DNA from: Pseudomonas migulae NBRC 103157
GTDB taxonomy: Bacteria; Pseudomonadota; Gammaproteobacteria; Pseudomonadales; Pseudomonadaceae
Reading direction: 5' to 3'
Length of the DNA stretch: 64,000 bases
Assembly: GCF_002091715.1 (NCBI RefSeq)
Contig: NZ_BDAG01000041.1
Location: 1 to 64,000, forward strand
Part shown: one piece after another, positions 16,743-26,700 of the stretch
How positions within the stretch are numbered: the stretch's first letter is position 1
Layout: every line of letters begins with the position of its first letter
Notes under the pieces: model-generated
What the model saw: the letters and a program-made list of their open reading frames with translations, nothing else
What the model was told of the DNA's origin: nothing
Databases searched by the model: none
Program-made: the position numbers and the translations under genes

Positions 16743-19700
16743 ATGCCGGACCGTTCCACGCCCACAGAGCCCGGGATTCACGTCCCCTTTATCAAGAGCC
16801 GCGTCCCCGACTGGACGCGTCACCTGACCAGCTCCCATCTCCAGGCCATGACGCAAGCGCGTAATCCCGCCCAGCGATTCATCGACACTTCCCCCGAGCT
16901 GTATGCCAAGGCGTCACAGGCCTTGCGCCAGGCTTTGCTCGACAGTCAGGCACAGAGCAACGCTTCCAGCCAGGCGCTGGCCACGACTCTCAAGGATTTC
17001 AAAGGCATCACCGAGTTCGCCAAGCCATTGCTGACGGATGCGTTGCAGAAAAAATTCGGTCAGGCTCCGGATGTTGTCGACACGGCGCTGTTTCATATGC
17101 GTTCGCCCAACCTGGCTGAAGAGCAGTCACTGTTGCAGGCGGCACTGCGTAACTTCGAAGAAGATGAGCCCTTCGACGGCGTTGCCCTGCAGGAGACCAG
17201 CGCGCTGGCGCCCGTAGGGGCACTGGAGCAGCACCTTTACGATGAAAGCACTCGCTACCCGTTCGCGAAGGTGCGCTACAGCATCCGTGACAAGTTATCG
17301 ATCAAGCCCGCAGCGTTCGCCAGCCTGTGCCGGGAACTGGACGTGGGCAAGCAGTATCAGGACCATCTGAGTTCGGTATTCGATGCGCCCGACAAGGCTG
17401 CGACTGTACGCCAGCAGACGATTGCGGCGGACAAGGAGCGGATGCGCGTGCAGGCGCACATCGCTCGAATGAGGTCGGACATCGACGCCGCGGACCATGC
17501 CACGGTGTCAGCGATACTCGACGGTACCTCGGGGGCGCGCCTCAATGGGGAATCGGCCATTTACAGTCGGTTGCAGGTGTTCGGCTCGACGCTGAACGAC
17601 GTGCTGATTATTGGCGCGGCATCGCGCAAAGTCAGAGCGACCCTGCAAAATCCCTGGCTCTTTGTGCTGCCGTTCACACCCGAACTGGCCAAGCTGATTC
17701 CTGATTCACGGATCATCGTCTACATTCCGGGTGATCCCGTCAGCCCCCTCAAGGCGTATGCCTCGGGCCGCGAGTTTGCCCGAGACCTTGCGATCAAGCT
17801 GCGCTCCGTCAGGTACCAGCGCTTCTTTGCCGGCTTTGTCGCACAAGATGAGTCAGGGCGTTTTTTCCACCGGCTCAAGCGCCAGCTCAAGGTCCAGAAG
17901 TGGGACCCGGCTCCGGTTTACCCCGGCCCGCCCTATGCGCCGGGCGCGTTCCTCAATGGCATGTATGTAGAGGTGTGGAACGAGAATGTTGACCTGGGGA
18001 TGGATGAAACCTTCATTGATGGCGAAGTGTTTGCAGCCCGTTATGAGTTTCATCTGGCCAGGCTGAAGTCCAATGCCAGGTTGCTGGCAATACCCACCGC
18101 CGAGGTTGACCACGAAGCCTGGATAACGCGACTTGAACACTATGCCGAATGGGGTTTGAGCGTCTTGAACGTGGCAGCCTTTTTCGTGCCGGGGCTGGGT
18201 GAGGTCATGCTCGCCGTCACCGCCGTGCAATTGACCTACGAGGTTTACCAAGGGGCGGAGGCGTGGAAAGAGGGTGACGCCGAGGAGGCGTGGGGCCATC
18301 TCAAGTCAGTTGTGCAGAACGTAGCCTTCATGGCCGTGTTGGGCGCGGTCGCCAACAAGGCGCCGCCGATCATCAACTCGCGGTTTGTCAACGGGATGGC
18401 CAGGGTCGCCACGCCTTTTGGTGAATCGCGTTTGTGGAGTCCCGATCTGGCCCCGTACAAGAGCAGTGTGTCTCTGGAGGGTCTCGAGCCGAATGCATTG
18501 GGGCAGTATAAGGTCGGGGACAAGACCTGTATTCGACACGAGGGAAATGTCTACGAAAAGACCTTCGACCCGGTGTTGAAAAAATGGCGGATCCAGCACC
18601 CCGGCGATCCCCAGGCCTATCAACCGATCTTGCGGCATAACCGACTCGGTGCCTGGCATCACACCCTTGAACGACCGCTGGAGTGGGATCGCCCAACGTT
18701 GTTGCGCAGAATCGGGCCGCAGATGGACGTTTTTTCTGATGCGCAGTTACAGCAAATTGCCGAGGCCAGCGGGGTCAGTGATGATGCGTTGCGCCAGATG
18801 CACATCGATCTTCAGCCACCGCCGCCGCTATTGGCCGAGACCATCAGGTCGTTCAAGGCTGACCAACAAGTGAACGAGTTGATTGATCGGATCCGCAACG
18901 GCAATGAACTGGGCAGTGCTTACGAGGCTGTCGTACCGCTGGCTGTGGGGCTGCCAGACTGGCCCGTCGAGGAAGTATTGGAAGTCTTCGAGGGACCGGA
19001 ACCCTGGGGGGCCTCGCAGCGCTTCGGTTCAGCGTCGGCAAGCAACAGTGTGAAGCCCACGATCAAGATCACCCGAGCCGAAGTGCAGGCCGGAAAATTG
19101 CCGGAGCGCGTATTACGGGCGCTAGACGAGCCACAAATCACCCGGTTGCTCGGCGCGCGCAGCGCACAACAAGGCGCGGACCGCGTGCAGATGTTCAGGG
19201 ACAGCCTGGCCAACCGCGCCCTGGATAGCCAAAAGGCCCTGTTCGACCGACTGCTCACCGACCAGCAGACGACCAATGCCGATATTCAACGACTGCAGCG
19301 CAGTTTTCCCACACTGTCGCCGGAGGGGGCGCGACAGGTGCTGAGCAGTGCCAGTGCCGCCGAGCTGTCCCAATTGCGCAGCAGCGCAAAAATACCCTTG
19401 CGCCAGGCGCAAGAAATTCGCGCCCATTTACAGCAGGGCGCCCTGAACCGGGCGCTCTGCGGTTTACATCTGGAGAACATGGCGTCTGTGGCCAGCGATC
19501 GTCTGGCGTTGCACAGCCTGGAGCAGTTGCCCGACTGGTCGACAGATAGGCGCGTGGAGCTGCGGTCCGGCTCGATCAAGGGCCCATTGCTGGACAGCGT
19601 TGGCGGCGACAGTGCGACGATTCGCAATTACCTGGTCAAGGGCGACGGATATTTTCGGGCCTATGACACCCAGGGCAGGCCTCTTAACAACATCCCCGCC

Positions 19701-22700
19701 CATGGCCGCAATCTGTATGAATCGCTGCTGGAGTTCTTGCCCCAAGCGACACGGGCAACCCTGGAAGGCAATCAAGGCCAGGCCTTGCAAAAAAAACTGG
19801 CGAACCATGCCAGCACTCATCGCGACGACATGGCGCTGATCTTGAAACAGCGCCCGTTAAATGCCACCGGGCCGTCCCTGCGTCTGCCCAATGGCCGCCT
19901 GGGTTACCTGGCCAGTGGTCGTGGTGTCGGCTTCCACGATGGTGCATTGGTCTCCAGGGTACGGAACCTTTACCCGAACATCTCCGATGCGCATGCCAGT
20001 CAATTCGTCAGAAGCCGCCTGAGCGCGGGAGACACCGATCAGCAAGTGTTCAATCTGTTGAACAACCGTCAACGGGAATTCGACGCATTGGAAACCTCAT
20101 TGAACACCTGGGTCGACGCTGTCGTGCCGGCCCCTGCTGGTGGGCAGTCTCGCCGGGTGATCGCCGATGGGTTGATCCAGTGCTGGCGTTATGGTCTTTA
20201 CCGAGGGCTGGAGCCGGCTTTTGATCTGAATTTAAGCGGTATTGACACGTTGCCCGAGTGGGATGCCGACTTCACCCATGTGCGTAATGTGCAACTGGAC
20301 AGTGGCCAGCTTATCGGGAACTCGGGCAATGAACTGCTTCAGCGGTTTCCAAAGATCAAAAAGCTGGATCTCTCCGTGAAAGTGCGGGACATGGCAGCCC
20401 TGGCCGAAAAACTGCCTGAATTGACCGAGATTACCGAGCTGACGCTCGATGGCGCATTGGAGACCTATGCACCGCAGTTGGTGCAGGCGCTCCAGGGCAT
20501 GACTCAACTGGAGCAGCTGTCGCTCAGGGGCGATATGGGCGCAATGGACTTCGGCACGCTGACGAATCTGCGGTCCTTGAGGTTGGCGGGGAATCTGACC
20601 GAGTGGCCGACCGGGGTGTCGGGCCTGAACAGGCTTGAAACCCTCGATCTGCAGCGAATGCCGATCAAGTTGCTGCCTGACGAACTGTTCAGCGGGCGGG
20701 CGTCGATATGGCGGTGCTTGCAGCTGGATTGGGCGGCCCTGGAGCCGCAAGCTTTCATGAAAGCCTATGATTATGTGCATGACAACCCGGCACATCTGGT
20801 CGACGAACCGCAAATGATTGCCCAGTACTGTGGAGGGCGTTTGAGGAAGCTGGCACCGAATGATTACACCTTTGCATCAGACGCAATGGCGCGTTTCAGT
20901 CGCGACGGAGTATCGGGGCGGGCATTACTGGAACAGGTTGATGCACTGCACGAGCAGCATCTGGCATTCAATCAGTCATTGGATGCCTGGAAGGGCAGGG
21001 TTGTGCGGGTCGATGGCAGGCAAATGGAGATCTCGCACCGTGAGCTGATCGCTGAAAGAATCCGCGAATGCGCTCGCAAGGGACTGCGTTCCCGGTATTT
21101 ACCTGCGGAACCTATGGCGGGCCCGTCGTGGTCGCGCGGTGACGCGGTGAACGAATTGTTGGACCTGACGGGGTTTGGGCCGCTGGGTGATTTACCCGCG
21201 CTTGGCGATACGGTCTTTCCTCATGTGCGCAGCCTGGTCCTCACTGGCAGCGGGCTTTCGAGCGTGCAGGTCAATGAGTTTCTGAGAGGATTTCCCCAAC
21301 TGCGGTCCCTCAACCTCAGCTCCAACCAACTGACCGGACTGCCACAGGCCATTGATTCGCTCCGGGAACTCAGTGAATTGAACCTCTCATTCAATCAGAT
21401 GAGAATCACGGCGTCAGCGCAAGCACGGTTGAACCGTTTGACCCACCTGAAAACGCTGAGCCTGGCGTACAACCGGGTCGATGCTCTTGAGGTCGGTTCG
21501 ATGACCCGCCTGCAGAGCCTGGACCTGAGTCATACCCATATCCGCAGTTGGCCCGAAGGCGTGTTGTCGTTGCCCAACCTGCGCCGTCTGGCCTTGAATC
21601 ACAGCGCCATTACTGACATCCCGGCAGCGGCCCTGACCGGGCATGATCAGCTGTTGATGGGGACCTCGCTGCAAGGTTGCCGGCTGAGCCCGCAAGCGGT
21701 GACGGCGGTGCGGGCATACGCGCAACGCACGGCGTCCCTCAACCCGATGGATATTTCACCAGTGCACCTGTCCGCCGGACGAACCGGTGGCGATCCGGAG
21801 TTCTTTCCGGAGGAGGTATCGGAACACCCGGACCTTTTATTGCCTTTGCACCTGGAACCAGGCGAAGGTGATTTGCCCCAGACCTCAGCCGCCAGGCTGC
21901 AGCGCCTTGATCCCCAGCTGGGTGATGCGCAAGCCGTTGAACGAATCGAAGCATGGCTTGCCCAGGGCATGACGGCTCTGGAAATTGAAGCCCGGCTGAT
22001 TCAGTGGCAGCAACAGCAGATGCAATTGATCAAGCACTTGAATGACTGGATCGATGTCCCTGCCGTTCGCAGTCGCCAGGGTTGGGTGGGCGCGGTAGAC
22101 CGCCGCCGGGCGGCTGATCAGCTCGTGGAGTGCTGGCGAGCCACCTTGCGAGATGTTCCTGCGGCGGAGGGAGCGCCGACTGATGCTGTCCTTGATTTTA
22201 ACGGCCTGATCATCGGCGATTTGCCTGCCTTGCCGGTCACGTTCGAGCAGGTCGGTGCGTTGGACCTGAGCGGTGTCGGGCTCACGGAAAGCTCGGATGC
22301 GTTCCTGCGTTCGTTTCCCCGGCTGCGCAGTCTGACACTCAATCACAACGGCCTGGGCACCTTGCCCGAGGCAGTGGGGCAATGTGAACACCTCACCCGG
22401 TTGAGTGCCACGTATAACGATCTGCGTGCCAGTGATGAGTTGTCGCGCCAGTTGCGCTCGCTGAGGCATTTGCAATGGCTGGACTTGAGCGAGAACCGCA
22501 TCGCCAGCTTTGATGTCACTGATCTTGAGCAGTTGCAGGGGCTGAATCTGAGCAACAACAATCTTTGGGAATGGCCGGAGGGTGTGCTGGAAGCGCCGGC
22601 GCTGACAACCCTCAACCTGAGTGGCAACCAGATAGAGGTCATTCCTCGCGCTGCCTTGCTGCCTCAGCACGAAACTTTGATGGCCGGCACCAACTTGACC

Positions 22701-23732
22701 GACAACGTCAATCTGGAACTGGATGAAATGTTACGACTGCAGGAGTACCTGGCGGACACTGGCCGTGGCTTGGGGTTCACCGCGCAAGAGATTGAGCGAC
22801 TGCTCGAGGGCTACGGGCCTGAATCGGTCGACGGTTCCGAGAGCTCTGACTTGGAGGATCATCCCGACCATGAGATGCCGGAGGTAGAAAAAGCGCGGTG
22901 GTTTTCCGGCGTGGCGGCAGACTCGGAAAAACACCGGATGTGGAATGCCTTGATGGAGCAGGACACCACCCAGGACTTTTCATACATTCTCTCGCAACTT
23001 CAGCACACCCGGGACTTTGCCGCCGATCGCCTGGATCTCACGCAGCGCGTCTGGCGTGTCCTTGAAGCCGCTTATGGCGATCAAGCGCTGAGCGAACGGT
23101 TGATGGTTCTGTCGAAGGCATTGAGGAATCGCGCGACCTGTGGTGACGGTCGGATATTGTTGTTCAACGAGCTGGAAATCGAGGTCTATGAGTTCAATGC
23201 CTTGAAGGCCATTGCCCCCGAACACAAAGGTCGCGAGCTGCTGAAACTGTCGAGAAACCTGTTCCGCCTGGCGCAGGTCGAGGAGATCGCCAAAACGCGC
23301 ATCCAGCTCAGGCCCGCTATCGATCCTGCCGAGATTCGCCTGGCCTATCGAATCGGTCTGGCTCAGCGTCTTGAGTTGCCCAGTCAGCCCAAAGGCATGG
23401 TGTATGAGAACCTGGCGCAGGTGGCGCCAGCGGATCTGGACGAAGCGTACGCAAAGATCATCGCCAAGGAAAAGACGCCCGTGTTCATCGAACAACTGAC
23501 CGCGCGTAAATACTGGCGAGACTTTCTGGAGGAGAAATACCCTGGGGAATTTACCAGGGTGCAGCAGGGTTTCCAGGACAAGGTCAGTGAGCTGGAGGAC
23601 AAGTACCCGGAGCTCAATACGGCCTACCTACAGGAGATGGACGCCCTGGATACCGTCAATAAAGCCAACCGCCTGCAACTGCTGACCACGCTCAGCGAGC
23701 GTGAGATAGCCGTGTTGGGCGCACAGGCCTGA
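16743..23732 (+). CDS. Giant NEL-type E3 ubiquitin ligase-like protein with three LRR blocks
   Basis: 2329 aa from the ATG at 16743, preceded by CAGGAG seven bases away. Residues 1-1100 are the toxin-like N-terminal region shared with the 8747-12613 product, including a hydrophobic stretch (VLNVAAFFVPGLGEVMLAV, about 480-500). Leucine-rich repeat blocks lie at about 1160-1320, 1473-1650 and 1817-1987. Each is preceded by a similar helical linker ending in a CWR or IRECARK motif. The C-terminal domain (about 2067-2329) matches the NEL ligase domain of IpaH/SspH effectors: 'DFSYILSQLQHTRDFAADR', then the catalytic loop ATCGDGRILLFNELE with Cys2133 and the conserved Asp2135. Known NEL proteins are type III effectors that ubiquitinate host proteins. 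No secretion genes or chaperone are here, so export route and target are unknown. Confidence 0.85.
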   Translation: MPDRSTPTEPGIHVPFIKSRVPDWTRHLTSSHLQAMTQARNPAQRFIDTSPELYAKASQALRQALLDSQAQSNASSQALATTLKDFKGITEFAKPLLTDALQKKFGQAPDVVDTALFHMRSPNLAEEQSLLQAALRNFEEDEPFDGVALQETSALAPVGALEQHLYDESTRYPFAKVRYSIRDKLSIKPAAFASLCRELDVGKQYQDHLSSVFDAPDKAATVRQQTIAADKERMRVQAHIARMRSDIDAADHATVSAILDGTSGARLNGESAIYSRLQVFGSTLNDVLIIGAASRKVRATLQNPWLFVLPFTPELAKLIPDSRIIVYIPGDPVSPLKAYASGREFARDLAIKLRSVRYQRFFAGFVAQDESGRFFHRLKRQLKVQKWDPAPVYPGPPYAPGAFLNGMYVEVWNENVDLGMDETFIDGEVFAARYEFHLARLKSNARLLAIPTAEVDHEAWITRLEHYAEWGLSVLNVAAFFVPGLGEVMLAVTAVQLTYEVYQGAEAWKEGDAEEAWGHLKSVVQNVAFMAVLGAVANKAPPIINSRFVNGMARVATPFGESRLWSPDLAPYKSSVSLEGLEPNALGQYKVGDKTCIRHEGNVYEKTFDPVLKKWRIQHPGDPQAYQPILRHNRLGAWHHTLERPLEWDRPTLLRRIGPQMDVFSDAQLQQIAEASGVSDDALRQMHIDLQPPPPLLAETIRSFKADQQVNELIDRIRNGNELGSAYEAVVPLAVGLPDWPVEEVLEVFEGPEPWGASQRFGSASASNSVKPTIKITRAEVQAGKLPERVLRALDEPQITRLLGARSAQQGADRVQMFRDSLANRALDSQKALFDRLLTDQQTTNADIQRLQRSFPTLSPEGARQVLSSASAAELSQLRSSAKIPLRQAQEIRAHLQQGALNRALCGLHLENMASVASDRLALHSLEQLPDWSTDRRVELRSGSIKGPLLDSVGGDSATIRNYLVKGDGYFRAYDTQGRPLNNIPAHGRNLYESLLEFLPQATRATLEGNQGQALQKKLANHASTHRDDMALILKQRPLNATGPSLRLPNGRLGYLASGRGVGFHDGALVSRVRNLYPNISDAHASQFVRSRLSAGDTDQQVFNLLNNRQREFDALETSLNTWVDAVVPAPAGGQSRRVIADGLIQCWRYGLYRGLEPAFDLNLSGIDTLPEWDADFTHVRNVQLDSGQLIGNSGNELLQRFPKIKKLDLSVKVRDMAALAEKLPELTEITELTLDGALETYAPQLVQALQGMTQLEQLSLRGDMGAMDFGTLTNLRSLRLAGNLTEWPTGVSGLNRLETLDLQRMPIKLLPDELFSGRASIWRCLQLDWAALEPQAFMKAYDYVHDNPAHLVDEPQMIAQYCGGRLRKLAPNDYTFASDAMARFSRDGVSGRALLEQVDALHEQHLAFNQSLDAWKGRVVRVDGRQMEISHRELIAERIRECARKGLRSRYLPAEPMAGPSWSRGDAVNELLDLTGFGPLGDLPALGDTVFPHVRSLVLTGSGLSSVQVNEFLRGFPQLRSLNLSSNQLTGLPQAIDSLRELSELNLSFNQMRITASAQARLNRLTHLKTLSLAYNRVDALEVGSMTRLQSLDLSHTHIRSWPEGVLSLPNLRRLALNHSAITDIPAAALTGHDQLLMGTSLQGCRLSPQAVTAVRAYAQRTASLNPMDISPVHLSAGRTGGDPEFFPEEVSEHPDLLLPLHLEPGEGDLPQTSAARLQRLDPQLGDAQAVERIEAWLAQGMTALEIEARLIQWQQQQMQLIKHLNDWIDVPAVRSRQGWVGAVDRRRAADQLVECWRATLRDVPAAEGAPTDAVLDFNGLIIGDLPALPVTFEQVGALDLSGVGLTESSDAFLRSFPRLRSLTLNHNGLGTLPEAVGQCEHLTRLSATYNDLRASDELSRQLRSLRHLQWLDLSENRIASFDVTDLEQLQGLNLSNNNLWEWPEGVLEAPALTTLNLSGNQIEVIPRAALLPQHETLMAGTNLTDNVNLELDEMLRLQEYLADTGRGLGFTAQEIERLLEGYGPESVDGSESSDLEDHPDHEMPEVEKARWFSGVAADSEKHRMWNALMEQDTTQDFSYILSQLQHTRDFAADRLDLTQRVWRVLEAAYGDQALSERLMVLSKALRNRATCGDGRILLFNELEIEVYEFNALKAIAPEHKGRELLKLSRNLFRLAQVEEIAKTRIQLRPAIDPAEIRLAYRIGLAQRLELPSQPKGMVYENLAQVAPADLDEAYAKIIAKEKTPVFIEQLTARKYWRDFLEEKYPGEFTRVQQGFQDKVSELEDKYPELNTAYLQEMDALDTVNKANRLQLLTTLSEREIAVLGAQA

Positions 23733-23738
23733 TCGGCC

Positions 23739-23785
23739 AGCCGTGGGCTCTGGAGTCAGTACATCTGCCTTCAGAGCCCACGGCT
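23739..23785. terminator. Long hairpin between the NEL gene and metH
   Basis: AGCCGTGGGCTCTGGA (23739-23754) pairs with TCAGAGCCCACGGCT (23771-23785). It sits between two convergent genes. No T-run follows on either strand, so it may be a bidirectional terminator or an mRNA 3' end stabiliser. Confidence 0.6.
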
Positions 23786-23794
23786 TCGGATCAA

Positions 23795-26700
23795 TCAGTT
23801 GTCGTAGCCGAGGTTCGGCGCCAGCCAACGCTCGGTCACGCTCAACTCCTGGCCCTTGCGCGACGTGTAGCTCTGGACCTGATCCTTGTCGATCTTGCCC
23901 ACGGCGAAATACTGCGCTTGCGGGTGAGCGAAGTACCAGCCGCTGACCGCCGCCGCCGGGAACATTGCATAGTGCTCGGTGAGGAACACGCCGCTGCGGC
24001 CGGCCTGCATCTCGCTGGCTTCAGGGTCGAGCAAGGCGAACAGAGTGCTTTTCTCGGTGTGATCCGGGCACGCCGGGTAACCCGGGGCAGGGCGGATGCC
24101 GGTGTATTGCTCTTTGATCAGCGCTTCGTTATCGAGGGTTTCGTCCTTCGCATAGCCCCAGTGCTCTTTACGCACTTGCTGGTGCAACCATTCGGCGCAA
24201 GCTTCGGCCAAACGGTCGGCCAGGGCCTTGACCATGATCGAGTTGTAATCGTCGCCCGCGTCCTGATAAGCCTTGGCCACTTCTTCGGCGCCGATGCCGG
24301 CGGTGGTGATGAAACCACCCACGTAGTCGGTAATTTCGCTGTCCTTCGGCGCGACGAAATCGGCGAGGGAGAAGTTCGGCTTGCCGTCGGTCTTGATGGT
24401 CTGTTGGCGCAGGTGATGCAGCTTGGCCAATGGCTTGCCGTCATCGCCGTAGACTTCGATGTCGTCGTCGCGCACCTGGTTGGCCGGCCAGAAACCGAAC
24501 ACCGCACGGGCGCTGATCAGTTTCTCGTCGATCAGTTTGGCGAGCATTTCCTGGGCGTCGGCGTACAGCGCGGTAGCGGCTTCACCGACCACTTCGTCTT
24601 CGAGGATGCGCGGGAATTTGCCGGCCAGGTCCCAGGAGATGAAGAACGGTGTCCAGTCGATGTATTCGGCCAGGACTTTCAGGTCGATGTTGTCCAGCAC
24701 TTTGGAACCGGTGAACGTCGGTTTGACCGGCACGTAGGTGCTCCAGTCGAACTGCGGCTTCTTGGCGATGGCGGCCGGATAGCTCAGGCGTTCGGTGCGG
24801 GCGCTGCGGTTGGCGGTGCGCTCGCGAACGTCGATGTATTCCAGGCGGGTCTTCTCGACGAACGCCGGTTTCAATTCCTTGGACAGCAATTGCGTGGCAA
24901 CGCCTACGGCGCGGGAGGCGTCGGTGACGTAGATCACCGCGTCGTTGCTGTACTTCGGCTCGATCTTCACCGCCGTGTGCGCCTTGGAGGTGGTCGCGCC
25001 ACCGATCATCAGCGGCAGGTGGAAATCCTGACGCTGCATCTCGCGGGCCACGTGGACCATTTCATCCAGCGAAGGCGTGATCAGGCCGGAGAGGCCGATG
25101 ATGTCGCATTTCTGCTCCTTGGCCACCTGCAGGATTTTCTCTGCCGGCACCATCACGCCGAGGTCGACGATGTCATAGCCGTTACAGCCCAGCACCACGC
25201 CAACGATATTCTTGCCGATGTCGTGCACGTCGCCCTTCACCGTGGCCATGAGGATCTTGCCCTTGGCTTCCGGTTTGTCGCCTTTTTCCAGTTCGATGAA
25301 CGGGATCAAGTGGGCCACGGCCTGCTTCATCACGCGGGCGGATTTCACCACCTGCGGCAGGAACATTTTGCCGGCGCCGAACAGGTCGCCGACGATGTTC
25401 ATGCCGGACATCAGCGGGCCTTCGATCACTTCGATCGGGCGCGCGAACGACTGGCGCGATTCTTCGGTGTCTTCGACGATGTGCGTGGTGATGCCCTTGA
25501 CCAGCGCGTGTTCCAGACGTTTGTTGACGTCCCAGCCGCGCCACTCTTCGGTCTCGGCTTCCTTGACGCTGCCGTCGCCCTTGTACTTGTCGGCGATGGC
25601 GAGGAGGGCGTCGGTGCCTTCCGGGGTGCGGTTGAGGATCACGTCTTCGACGGCGTCGCGCAGTTCCACCGGGATCTGGTCGTAGATCTCCAGCTGACCG
25701 GCGTTGACGATGCCCATGGTCAGGCCATTGCGGATCGCATACAGCAGGAACACCGAGTGAATCGCCTCACGCACCGGGTTGTTGCCACGGAACGAGAACG
25801 ACACGTTGGACACGCCGCCCGAGGTCAGCGCATACGGCAGCTCGTCACGGATGTAGGCGCAGGCGTTGATGAAGTCCACGGCATAGTTGTTGTGTTCTTC
25901 GATACCGGTGGCCACGGCAAAGATGTTCGGGTCGAAGATGATGTCTTCCGGCGGGAAGCCGACTTCGTTGACCAGAATGTCGTAGGAGCGTTTGCAGATT
26001 TCTTTCTTGCGCGCTTCGGTGTCGGCCTGGCCGGCTTCGTCGAAGGCCATCACCACCACGGCGGCACCGTAGCGTTTGCACAGTTTGGCGTGATGAATGA
26101 ACTGCTCGACGCCTTCCTTCATGCTGATCGAGTTGACGATGCCCTTGCCCTGGATGCACTTCAGGCCGGCTTCGATCACTTCCCATTTGGAGGAGTCGAT
26201 CATGATCGGCACGCGGGAGATGTCCGGTTCACCGGCAATCAGATTGAGGAAGGTCACCATCGCCTTCTTCGAATCGAGCATCCCCTCGTCCATGTTGATG
26301 TCGATGATCTGGGCGCCGGCCTCGACCTGCTGCAGGGCGACCTCCAGCGCTTCGGTGTAGTTGTCTTCACGGATCAGGCGGGCGAATTTGGCCGAACCGG
26401 TGATGTTGGTCCGCTCGCCGACGTTGACGAACAACGAGCTGCGATCGATGGTGAACGGCTCCAGGCCCGAGAGGCGGCACGCCTTCGGAATGTCCGGGAT
26501 TTCACGCGGCGCATAACCGGCCACGGCTTTGGCGATGGCTTCGATGTGGCCCGGCGTGGTGCCGCAGCAACCGCCGACGATGTTGAGGAAGCCGCTTTGG
26601 GCGAATTCCTCGATGACCTTGGCGGTCTGCGACGGCAGTTCGTCGTACTCGCCGAATTCGTTCGGCAGGCCGGCGTTCGGGTGCGCCGACACGTGGGTGT

